A stretch of 64,000 nucleotides of DNA, taken from Amorphoplanes digitatis. GTDB taxonomy: Bacteria; Actinomycetota; Actinomycetes; Mycobacteriales; Micromonosporaceae. The stretch is from assembly GCF_014205335.1 (NCBI RefSeq), contig NZ_JACHNH010000001.1, forward strand, positions 6,628,501 to 6,692,500, given 5' to 3'. Below are positions 9,023 through 16,443 of this stretch, in pieces. The translations under genes and the position numbers were made by a program. The first letter of the stretch is position 1, and every line of letters begins with the position of its first letter. A model generated the notes under the pieces. That model searched no databases and was not told where the DNA came from. It saw only the letters and a program-made list of their open reading frames with translations.

Positions 9023-9922
9023 TCAGCCTTTTACGGCGCCAGCCGTCAGGCCAGTTGCGATGTTGCGCTGGACGATCAGGAAGAAGATGACCACCGGCAG
9101 GGCGGTCAGGATCGACCCAGCCATGAGCGGGCCCCAGAAGGTGCCGCGGCTCGTCTGGTTCTGTAGCAGCCACGCCATCAGGTTCTGGTGCGCCTGATCG
9201 TTCAGCGTGTTGATGATGATGAATTCGTTCCAGGCCTGGATGAAGCCGTATACCGAGGTCGCGACCAGACCGGGGCCGGTAAGCGGCAGGATGATCTTCC
9301 AGAAGACCTGGAAGCGGCTGGCGCCGTCGATCGAGGCGGCCTCGTCGAGCTCGCGCGGGATCGCGCTGATGAATCCCCGCAGCGTCCACACCGTGTAGGG
9401 CAGGATCAGTCCGACGTAGACCAGCGTGATGCCGAGCAGGCTGTTGGTGAGGTTGAACCGCTGAAGCATCAGGAAGAGCGGGATCAGGACCGCGACGAAC
9501 GGGACCATCTGCACCGACAGGACGACGAGGATGATCGCCTTGCGGCCGTAGAACTGGAACCTGGCGATGGCCAGCGCCGCCAGGAAGCCGACGAGCAGCG
9601 CGCCGACGACCGCGCCGCACGTGATGATCACGCCGTTGAGCAGGTCCTGCTGGAAGAACGGCGCGTTGAACGCCGACTTGAAGTTGTCCATCGTGAACGT
9701 GTGCGGGAAGAACGTCGGCTCGAACTGGAGGATCTCCGGCGCCGGCTTGAACGCGGTGTTGATGATCCAGTAGACCGGGAAGAACATCACGATCGCGAAC
9801 AGCACGCCGCCCGCGTTCGCGGCGGCGGTGCCGAACCGGCTGCGGCCGACCGTGGGCGTGTCCGACTCGCGGTGCTTGCGGCGCCGCTTGCGTACGGCGG
9901 CCGGCGGTGCGGTGGCGACCAT
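9023..9922 (-). CDS. dasC: Sugar ABC transporter permease (DasC-like)
   Basis: 299-aa MalG-type permease. A basic N-terminus (AVRKRRRKHRES) precedes six membrane segments; the EAA loop is DEAASIDGASRFQVFWKIILP and the end is NIATGLTAGAVKG. Its ATG shares one base with the stop of the preceding permease (TGATG), indicating translational coupling and equal stoichiometry. It belongs with the DasA-like binding protein upstream. Confidence 0.85.
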   Translation of the reverse strand: MVATAPPAAVRKRRRKHRESDTPTVGRSRFGTAAANAGGVLFAIVMFFPVYWIINTAFKPAPEILQFEPTFFPHTFTMDNFKSAFNAPFFQQDLLNGVIITCGAVVGALLVGFLAALAIARFQFYGRKAIILVVLSVQMVPFVAVLIPLFLMLQRFNLTNSLLGITLVYVGLILPYTVWTLRGFISAIPRELDEAASIDGASRFQVFWKIILPLTGPGLVATSVYGFIQAWNEFIIINTLNDQAHQNLMAWLLQNQTSRGTFWGPLMAGSILTALPVVIFFLIVQRNIATGLTAGAVKG

Positions 9923-10902
9923 CAGTCCACGTCTCCGATCTTGAACATCTGGCGCAGGTAGAACGCCATGACCCCCAGCAGCAGGAGCACCGTCACGACC
10001 GCGATGGCCGAGCCAAGCCCGTAGTTGTTGTTCTTGAACGCGATGCTGTACGCCCAGGTCGCCAGCACCTGGTACTCGTCCTCCGGCCGGCCGTTGCGCA
10101 CGACGTAGACCTGGGTGAACAGGCCGAAGTTCCAGATCACCGACAGCGTCGTGACGATGATCAGCAGCGGCTTGAGGATCGGCACCGTGATCAGGCGCAG
10201 CGTCTGCCAGGCGGACGCGCCGTCCACCGTCGCCGCCTCGAGCAGCTCCTTGGGCACCTGGGTCAGGCCGGCGTTGAGGGTGATCGCGATGAAGGGTATG
10301 CCGGCCCAGACCACGATCGTGGTGATCACGATCCAGCCCTGGATCGGGTCGGCGAACCAGCTGTGGTTGGCGAAGTCGACGCCGGGCAGGAGGTCGATCA
10401 GGTAGTTCAGGACGCCGAAGTCGGAGTCGACGAGCCACCGGAAGATCTGCGTGGCGACCAGCTGCGGCATGGCCCAGACGAACATCATCGCGATGATCAT
10501 GGCGATCCGCACGCTCGGCGCGACCCGGCGCATCAGCAGCGCGACGGCGAGACCGAGCACCACCGTGAGCACGACGGACACCACGGTGAACGCGATAGTG
10601 CGGGCGACGACCTGGTAGAAGGTGTCGGTCGTGAAGATCTTGACGTAGTTGGCGAAGCCGACGTTGTCCGGCGGCAAGTCACCGAAGAGCTGGCGCAGGC
10701 CGAGGCTCTGGAAGGACAGGACGACCATGCGGACCAGCGGGTAGCCCAGCAGGCCGGCGAGCAGGAGCAGTGCGGGCAGGGTGAGCGCGAGGGGTGCGTA
10801 CCCGCCGCTCGTCGCCGAACGACGCCTGCCCCTGGCGCGGCCGTCACCCGGTGCCGGCGCCTGCGATGCCGGCCGGGCGGGCGGGGATTCGACGACGGAC
10901 AT
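9922..10902 (-). CDS. dasB: Sugar ABC transporter permease (DasB-like)
   Basis: 326-aa MalF-type permease. A Pro/Ala/Arg-rich cytoplasmic tail of about 35 residues precedes the first membrane segment (ALTLPALLLLAGLLGYPLV). The EAA loop reads LEAATVDGASAWQTLRLITVP. The stop overlaps the next permease start by one base. It is separated from the DasA-like gene by an 80-bp gap holding a strong hairpin, which may lower permease expression relative to the binding protein. Confidence 0.85.
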   Translation of the reverse strand: MSVVESPPARPASQAPAPGDGRARGRRRSATSGGYAPLALTLPALLLLAGLLGYPLVRMVVLSFQSLGLRQLFGDLPPDNVGFANYVKIFTTDTFYQVVARTIAFTVVSVVLTVVLGLAVALLMRRVAPSVRIAMIIAMMFVWAMPQLVATQIFRWLVDSDFGVLNYLIDLLPGVDFANHSWFADPIQGWIVITTIVVWAGIPFIAITLNAGLTQVPKELLEAATVDGASAWQTLRLITVPILKPLLIIVTTLSVIWNFGLFTQVYVVRNGRPEDEYQVLATWAYSIAFKNNNYGLGSAIAVVTVLLLLGVMAFYLRQMFKIGDVD

Positions 10903-10947
10903 CGGTCCCTTACCTCTCTCGCTTCGTCAGTGCGGTGGCGGAGGGTA

Positions 10948-10975
10948 GTGCCGCCCGCCCGGGGGCGGGCGGCAC
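10948..10975 (-). other. Intercistronic hairpin between binding-protein and permease genes
   Basis: GTGCCGCCCGCCC pairs with GGGCGGGCGGCAC across a 2-nt gap; in practice a 12-13 bp stem with a tight loop. It starts 7 nt after the dasA-like stop and lies upstream of the dasB-like start. Such hairpins in sugar-transport operons often act as partial terminators or 3' stabilisers of the binding-protein mRNA; that role here is inferred. Confidence 0.6.
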
Positions 10976-10982
10976 GCTCCGG

Positions 10983-12287
10983 TCAGCTGGCGTTGAGGAT
11001 CTCGTTGATCTTCGCGTCGGCTTCCTTCGCGGCATCCGCGACGGTTGCCTTGCCGGTGGCGATGCTGACCAGCATGTTCTGGAGCACGTTCGCCGACTCC
11101 ACGTCGGACCACTTCGGCGCCATCGGGACGAACCAGGTCTCCTTGGCGGCCAGCGCGGTCGCCTCGTTACCCTTCACGGCCGCGGCCTTGTCCAGCAGGC
11201 TCGTCGCGTTGGGCAGCGCACCCTTGGCGATCAGGCCCTCCTGGGACTTGGTGTCGGTGAAGATCTGCGCCCACTTGGCGGCCAGGTCGGCGTTCGGGCT
11301 CTTCGCCGTGACGGCGACGTCCGAACCGCCGAGGAAGGACGGGATCTCGGGCAGCGGCGCCGTGGCGACCTTGCCGTTGACCTTCGTCTTGACCTTCTCC
11401 GAGGCGGGGTTGTTGGGGTCCTTCGGCTGCTCCTGTACCGCGCCGAGCTCCCAGCCGTTGCCGTAGAGCATGCCGGACTTGCCCTGCGCGTACACCGCGT
11501 CCTGGTCGGTCTCGTCCTTGGTCGGGTCACCGCTGGAGTAGGTCTTGGCCAGCTCGGCCCACTTGGTCAGGCCGGCCTGCGCGCCCGCCTCAGACAGGGT
11601 GCCGACCCACTTGTCGCCGTCCTTCTTGGCGATCTCGCCGCCGTTGCCGTGCACCCACGCCATCGCGGCGTACCAGTACTTGCCCGGCATGTAGAAGGCG
11701 GAGAACTGCTTGTCGGCGCCGTTCTTCTCCTTGAGCGCCTTGGCGGCGGCGACCAGCTCGTCGTAGGTCGTCGGCGCCTTCAGGCCGGCCTTCTCGTAGA
11801 GGTCGGTGCGGTACAGCAGCACCCGGGCGCCGGCGTAGTACGGCACGCAGTAGGTCTTGCCGTCGAGCTCGCACGGCGCGGAGAGGCCGGTCAGCCACTG
11901 CGCCGAGTTCTCGAACTGCGACTTGTCCAGCGGCGCGAAGGCACCGTTGAAGACGTACTTCGGCATCTCGGTGTTGCCCAGCTCGACGACGTCGGGGACC
12001 TCGTTGCCGGCCAGGGTGGTGTCGAGCTTGGCCAGGTGGTCGGTCCACTGCTGGTAGTCGACCTGCACCTGCGCGCCGGTCGCCGCAGTGAACCGGTCGT
12101 TGGCCTGCTTGACGACCTCGGGCCAGCCGGACTGGGCGTCGACCATCAGCCAGACCTTGATGGTCTTGCCGGCACCGTTTGTGGCGTTGGCGTTGGGGGT
12201 GTCGCTGCTGTCGCTGCTCGAGCCGCACGCGGCGGCGCCGACCAACGTCGCGGCGAGCGCCGCGGCAACCGCGATTCTGCGCTTCAC
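10983..12287 (-). CDS. dasA: Sugar-binding lipoprotein, DasA-like (chitobiose)
   Basis: 434-aa solute-binding protein. It starts at GTG 12287 behind a full AGGAGG seven bases upstream. The signal peptide VKRRIAVAAALAATLVGAAAC ends in a lipobox (GAAAC), followed by a Ser/Asn/Asp linker. Segments VWLMVDAQSGWPEVV, DVVELGNTEMPKYV, VPYYAGARV and WFVPMAPKW match what I recall of Streptomyces DasA, the chitobiose receptor. It is 46 bp downstream of the RpiR-type regulator and upstream of its two permeases. The ATPase is missing, consistent with a shared MsiK-type ATPase elsewhere. Confidence 0.8.
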   Translation of the reverse strand: MKRRIAVAAALAATLVGAAACGSSSDSSDTPNANATNGAGKTIKVWLMVDAQSGWPEVVKQANDRFTAATGAQVQVDYQQWTDHLAKLDTTLAGNEVPDVVELGNTEMPKYVFNGAFAPLDKSQFENSAQWLTGLSAPCELDGKTYCVPYYAGARVLLYRTDLYEKAGLKAPTTYDELVAAAKALKEKNGADKQFSAFYMPGKYWYAAMAWVHGNGGEIAKKDGDKWVGTLSEAGAQAGLTKWAELAKTYSSGDPTKDETDQDAVYAQGKSGMLYGNGWELGAVQEQPKDPNNPASEKVKTKVNGKVATAPLPEIPSFLGGSDVAVTAKSPNADLAAKWAQIFTDTKSQEGLIAKGALPNATSLLDKAAAVKGNEATALAAKETWFVPMAPKWSDVESANVLQNMLVSIATGKATVADAAKEADAKINEILNAS

Positions 12288-12333
12288 GCTATTCCTCCTG
12301 GACGAATATGAAGGTGCGGTGGGGATGTTGGGT

Positions 12334-13308
12334 TCACGGGGCGGAGCTGCCGTCCTTGACGGCTTTGTGGCCGTGTACGGCTTGGGCGGTGCGTTGGAAG
12401 GCCGCGTGCGAACGTTCGTGGGTCCGCTGGGCGACGGCGACATAAAGCAGATCGAGGACGACCAGTTGCGGGTGGCGCGCGGAGAGCGCGTCCGGCCGGA
12501 AGGTCGTCGCCTGGGTGGCGGTGAGCAGCACGATGTCCGCGAGCTCGGCGAGCGGCGAGCGCGGGAAGCTGGTGAGCGCGATGGTGGTGGCGCCGCGGCT
12601 GCTGGCCTCGGCGAGCAGCTCGATCGTCTCGCCGGTCTCGCCGCTGTGCGAGATGCCGAGGGCGACGTCGCCGGAGCGCGACAGCGCGGCGCTGGCCAGG
12701 CCGTTGTGCACGTCGGTCCAGGCCCAGGCCGCCACGCCGATGCGGTGCAGGCTGAACTGCATCTCCTCGCCGACCAGCGCGCTGCCGCTGGCGCCGAAGA
12801 TGTTGACCCGCGGCGCGACGGCGATGGCCACCGCCGCCCGCTCCACCTCGGCGAGGTCGAGCAGCGAGGCGGTGTCGTGCATGGCCTGGGTGTCGGCGGC
12901 CATGATCTGGCCGAGGACGCGCTCGAGCGGGTCGCTGGGCTGGATCTCGCGGCCGATGTCCACGGTCCAGCCGGAGGCGCGGGCCCGGCCGGTCTCCGCG
13001 GCGATGCCGAGGCGCAGATCCGCGTAGCCGTCGAAGCCGAGTGCGCGGCAGAACCGGGTGACGGTGGCCGGCGAGGTGCCGCTGCGCTCGGCGAGCTCGA
13101 CGATGGTGGCCCGGGACGCGGCGGCCGGGTCGGTGAGCACCTGCTCGGCGACGCGCTGAAGGGCGCCGGTGAACTCCGGTAGGAGGGTGCGCACCCGTAC
13201 CAGCACACCGTCGGAGTTGTTGCTCATCACGATTTGCGGTGCCTGGTCGCGCACCAGCGAGTCGACGACCGCGGTCGATGCGGTGCCGTCTGCGTCTGGC
13301 TCGACCAT
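12334..13308 (-). CDS. RpiR/MurR family regulator (HTH plus SIS domain)
   Basis: 324-aa regulator. The HTH_6 domain lies at roughly residues 30-100 (TIVELAERSGTSPATVTRFCRALGF), followed by a SIS sugar-phosphate domain (IFGASGSALVGEEMQF, GISHSGETGETIELL) at about 150-290. RpiR/MurR proteins sense phosphorylated amino sugars or sugars. As the first gene of the minus-strand block, it probably controls both transporters in response to GlcNAc-6-P or a related ligand; ligand is inferred. I chose ATG 13308, preceded by AAGGGAC, over the ATG 15 bp further upstream, which has no Shine-Dalgarno. Confidence 0.88.
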   Translation of the reverse strand: MVEPDADGTASTAVVDSLVRDQAPQIVMSNNSDGVLVRVRTLLPEFTGALQRVAEQVLTDPAAASRATIVELAERSGTSPATVTRFCRALGFDGYADLRLGIAAETGRARASGWTVDIGREIQPSDPLERVLGQIMAADTQAMHDTASLLDLAEVERAAVAIAVAPRVNIFGASGSALVGEEMQFSLHRIGVAAWAWTDVHNGLASAALSRSGDVALGISHSGETGETIELLAEASSRGATTIALTSFPRSPLAELADIVLLTATQATTFRPDALSARHPQLVVLDLLYVAVAQRTHERSHAAFQRTAQAVHGHKAVKDGSSAP

Positions 13309-13331
13309 CGGCCGTCCCTTCATAAGGAGTG

Positions 13332-13348
13332 TTTACTGTCGCGGTAAA
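13332..13348. promoter_or_regulatory. Candidate operator upstream of the RpiR-type gene
   Basis: Inverted repeat TTTAC-N7-GTAAA, 24-40 bp upstream of the regulator start, in a short AT-rich patch. A related GTAAAAG...CTTAC arrangement overlaps it. Likely autoregulatory site; the arms are only 5 bp, so confidence is low. Confidence 0.35.
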
Positions 13349-13600
13349 AGTTCTTACTTTCTGACCCCCCATGTCAAGCCTGTGGGTGAAGTTTTCAAAC
13401 CGTTACCAAGGGCACGTCGGTGAATGTGTGCCACTCCGCCGTCGGTTGACCCGCGTCGATCCGCATATGGCCGATACGGCGTGACCGCCATCACATCCGC
13501 CTATTTAGCCCGATTTATACGTCGGCTTTTCGGACATCGGACAGCACCGATCGGCTAGCAACAACTAGTAGGTTCGGTCGATGAGACCGTTAACGCGAAA
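13349..13600. other. Non-coding region upstream of the transport regulator
   Basis: Part of a 393-bp gap between the RpiR-type gene and the MurD2 gene. It is noticeably AT-richer near 13490-13570 and carries small palindromes (for example CGGTC-N5-GACCG at 13575-13589). No ORF, tRNA or recognised RNA was found. It probably contains the promoter of the seven-gene minus-strand block. No DasR-type dre motif was seen. Confidence 0.5.
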
Positions 13601-13623
13601 CGCCCTCGCCGGCGGCGAGGGCG
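13601..13623 (-). terminator. Terminator downstream of the MurD2-type gene
   Basis: Stem CGCCCTCGCC/GGCGAGGGCG of 10 bp with a 3-nt loop, followed on the minus strand by TTTCGCG, a short T-run. It lies about 80 nt after the ligase stop codon. Confidence 0.7.
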
Positions 13624-13701
13624 TCACGGAACGGGGTGTGGTCCGGCAATAATTCTGCCCAAACGGGCCCCGGCGCCGCGCCGGAGGCGCGGTCGGACCG
13701 G

Positions 13702-15054
13702 TCAGGCGCTGTCGCGGACCGCCTGGGCGAAGACCTCGGAGCGGTGCTCGAAGTTGCGGAACCGGCCGTAGCTGGGCGCCGCCGGGGACAGCAGCACCAC
13801 CCCGCCGGGCGGGGTGAGCTTGCGCGCCAGCCGGACCGCGGACGGCAGGTCCTCGGCCGCCTCGGTGCGCACGCCCGGCAGCCCGGCCAGCTCCGCCAGG
13901 ATCCGGGGCCCGCTGTCCGGCAGCCCGATCACGGTGATCTCGAGATCCCGCAGGTGGTCCCGCAGCGGCGCATAGTCCAGGCCGCGGTCGGTCCCGCCGA
14001 CGAGCACGGTCAACGGCCTTCCCTCGTACGCGTCGATGGCGTGCATCGCCGAGTACGGGCTGGTGGAGAGCGTGTCATCGACGAACGTCAGCCCCGACGG
14101 GTCCTCGATCTCGGTAAGCCGGTGCGGCAGCCCCTCGAACGACTCCACGGCCCGGCGCAGGTCGTCCTTGCGCCCGGCGACGTCGATGCCCATGCCGTCC
14201 AGCACGGCCAGCGCCACGCACAGGTTGCGCCCGTTGTGCCGCCCGCGCAGCCGCAGCGCCGTACGCGGGAAGAGCGCCTCGTCGCTGCAGTAGACGAGAT
14301 CGTCGTCGTCGATCCGGAACCGGGAGTCGCCGCTGCCGGCCGGCACGGCCGCGAAGCCGTTGGCGTCGCGGGCCTGCAGGGTCTCGGTCACCAGCCGCTC
14401 GTCCGCGCCGTTGATCACGATCAGTTCGGGGCCGTGCGCTAGCAGGTTGAGCTTGTCGCGGTAGTACTCGCGCTCGCCGCCGTGCGCGTCCAGGTGCTCC
14501 GGGAACAGCGCGGTGACCACCGCGACCCGCGGCGAGTCGGTCAGGTCGCTGCACTGGTAGCTGGACAGCTCCAGGACGTACTGCTGCGCCGGCGGCAGGT
14601 CGAGCAGCGGCACGCCGATGTTGCCGCCGAAGACGTTCGGCCGGTCGACGGCCGCCAGCAGGTGGCTGATCAGGCTCGCCGTGGTGCTCTTGCCCTTGCT
14701 GCCGGTGACCCCGATCGTCCGGCCGGCGTGGTCGGCCATCCAGAGCGCGCTGCCGCCGGTCACGGTGACACCGCGGGAACGCAGCTCGGCCATCCACGGG
14801 TGGGTCTGCGGCACGCCCGGCGAGCGCACCACCACGTCGGCCGCCACCAGCGCGGCGAACGCATGATCACCTCCGGCCAAGGGCGCCAGCGAGGCCAGCT
14901 CGCCCTCCCAGGGCACGGAGAGGAAGTTCGCGCTGTCGTCCACCGCGATCAGGCGCGACGGACCGTGCGCGGCGACGGCCGTGACGGCGGCACGGCCCTC
15001 ACGGCCTGTGCCCCAGACAGCCACGGAACGTCCGCGCAGGTCGGTCAAGCGCAC
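13702..15054 (-). CDS. murD2: MurD2-type UDP-MurNAc-L-Ala--L-Glu ligase
   Basis: 450-aa Mur ligase. N-terminal Rossmann-like domain (VAVWGTGREGRAAV), central ATPase with P-loop GVTGSKGKSTTASL near residues 115-128 and ELSSYQCSDL, then the C-terminal Mur ligase domain. GTG at 15054 has AGGGAG upstream. Canonical MurD adds D-Glu to UDP-MurNAc-L-Ala. The divergent neighbour is a MurL-type epimerase, and in Xanthomonas the MurD paralogue next to MurL adds L-Glu instead. I therefore call this MurD2; the sequence alone does not prove L-Glu specificity. If a separate murD sits in the dcw cluster, that would support a specialised role. Confidence 0.75.
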   Translation of the reverse strand: MRLTDLRGRSVAVWGTGREGRAAVTAVAAHGPSRLIAVDDSANFLSVPWEGELASLAPLAGGDHAFAALVAADVVVRSPGVPQTHPWMAELRSRGVTVTGGSALWMADHAGRTIGVTGSKGKSTTASLISHLLAAVDRPNVFGGNIGVPLLDLPPAQQYVLELSSYQCSDLTDSPRVAVVTALFPEHLDAHGGEREYYRDKLNLLAHGPELIVINGADERLVTETLQARDANGFAAVPAGSGDSRFRIDDDDLVYCSDEALFPRTALRLRGRHNGRNLCVALAVLDGMGIDVAGRKDDLRRAVESFEGLPHRLTEIEDPSGLTFVDDTLSTSPYSAMHAIDAYEGRPLTVLVGGTDRGLDYAPLRDHLRDLEITVIGLPDSGPRILAELAGLPGVRTEAAEDLPSAVRLARKLTPPGGVVLLSPAAPSYGRFRNFEHRSEVFAQAVRDSA

Positions 15055-15084
15055 TGTCGTCTCCCTCGGTCGCGTCGAACTAGT
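15055..15084. promoter_or_regulatory. 30-bp divergent gap between murD2- and murL-type genes
   Basis: Only 30 bp separate the two divergent starts. The murD2-side Shine-Dalgarno (AGGGAG) fills part of it; the murL side shows none. Promoters must lie inside the opposite coding regions, or the murL mRNA is leaderless from near ACTAGTATG. Co-regulation is likely. Confidence 0.45.
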
Positions 15085-16440
15085 ATGGCTCGCTGGTCCT
15101 ACGACGGGAGCTTCCGGGTGCGTGCGCAGTTCGAGGTCATGCGGTTCCCCGCATACAGGTTCGATCCGGCGACGGGGGTCGCGGAGTTCGACTACCTGCT
15201 CGACGGCCCGCAGCCGCTGGAGTTCACCGAGACGATCACCTTCCCCGTGGCCGCCGGCCCGCCGCCGGAGCACTTCTCGCGGGTGCTCGACCTGCTGCAC
15301 GGCGTGGCCGGGGTGAGCTACTACAAGGTCGGCGCCCCCGCGCGCATCGAGGCGCCGTCCGCGGTCCCGCCCGAGGCCGCGGCGCTGTTCACGGCCGTCT
15401 ACACCCACGGCCTCGGCGAGTACGCCTACGTCAACAAGCTGCCGCACGTCCTCGAGCTGTCGGTGCACGTGCCCGGCACCTCGGCCGCCGCCCCCGCGGT
15501 GGACAACGCCGACGGCCGCCCGCTCTCGGCCGTCGGCGGCGGCAAGGACTCGATCGTCACGCTCGAGATCCTGCGCGCCGCCGGGCTCGACCCGGTGCCC
15601 TTCTCGGTCAACCCCAACCCGGTGATCGTCAACGTCAACGCCGCATCCGGCCTGCCCGCGCTCGCCGCCCGCCGCAAGCTCGACCCCCGCCTGTTCGAGC
15701 TCAACAAGGCCGGCGCGCTCAACGGCCACATCCCGGTCACGGCGATCAACTCGCTGATCGCGATCGCCACCGCGGCGCTGCACGGTCTTGGCCCGGTGGT
15801 GATGTCGAACGAGCGCTCGGCGTCCGACCCGAACCTGATCTGGAACGGTCACGAGATCAACCACCAGTGGTCCAAGGGCGTCGCCGCCGAGGCGCTGCTG
15901 CGCGCCGCGGTCACAGCGCACACCGGCCTGACCGAGCCCTACTTCTCGCTGCTGCGCTCGCTGTCGGAGCTACACATCGCCCAGCTCTTCGCCCGGCACA
16001 CCGCGTACGACGACGTGGTCACCAGCTGCAACAAGGCCTTCAAGCTGCACGACCCGACGGCCCGCTGGTGCGGCGACTGCCCCAAGTGCCGCTTCGTCGC
16101 GCTGGCGATGGCGCCGTCGATGCCGCGCAAACGGCTCACCGCGATCTTCGGCCGGGACCTGTTCGCGGACCCGGCGCAGGTGCCGGGCTACCTGGAGCTG
16201 CTCGGCATCGACGCGCACAAGCCGTTCGAGTGCGTCGGCGAGGTCGAGGAGTCGCTCGTCGCGCTCACGATGCTCGGCGACGACCCGCAGTGGGCCGACT
16301 CGCCGGTGATCGCCGCCCTGCGCGCGGCCGTGCCGCCCGGCGCGTGGGCCGCGGCCTCGCGCGACGAGGTGCTGACCCCGGCCGGGCAGACGTTCGTGCC
16401 ACCGTCGTACGCGAAGGTGCTCGCGACCGCGATCGGCTGA
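15085..16440 (+). CDS. murL: MurL-type UDP-MurNAc-L-Ala-L-Glu epimerase
   Basis: 451-aa cytoplasmic protein. Key features are a PP-loop-like ATP site AVGGGKDSIV at about residues 149-158, a CxxCxxC cluster in WCGDCPKCRF (C329, C332, C335), and conserved blocks such as MSNERSASDPNLIWNGHEINHQWSKG. This matches the MurL family, which uses ATP to invert the terminal L-Glu of UDP-MurNAc-L-Ala-L-Glu, replacing MurI glutamate racemase. The divergent MurD2-type ligase supports the assignment. Start is the ATG at 15085, with no Shine-Dalgarno, so leaderless initiation is plausible. Direct activity is inferred from family and neighbour. Confidence 0.82.
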   Translation: MARWSYDGSFRVRAQFEVMRFPAYRFDPATGVAEFDYLLDGPQPLEFTETITFPVAAGPPPEHFSRVLDLLHGVAGVSYYKVGAPARIEAPSAVPPEAAALFTAVYTHGLGEYAYVNKLPHVLELSVHVPGTSAAAPAVDNADGRPLSAVGGGKDSIVTLEILRAAGLDPVPFSVNPNPVIVNVNAASGLPALAARRKLDPRLFELNKAGALNGHIPVTAINSLIAIATAALHGLGPVVMSNERSASDPNLIWNGHEINHQWSKGVAAEALLRAAVTAHTGLTEPYFSLLRSLSELHIAQLFARHTAYDDVVTSCNKAFKLHDPTARWCGDCPKCRFVALAMAPSMPRKRLTAIFGRDLFADPAQVPGYLELLGIDAHKPFECVGEVEESLVALTMLGDDPQWADSPVIAALRAAVPPGAWAAASRDEVLTPAGQTFVPPSYAKVLATAIG

Positions 16441-16443
16441 CCG

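Noticed and set aside
5482..13701. DasR dre operator in the sugar-transport block
   Set aside because: No ACTGGTCTAGACCAGT-like site was found in the intergenic regions inspected.
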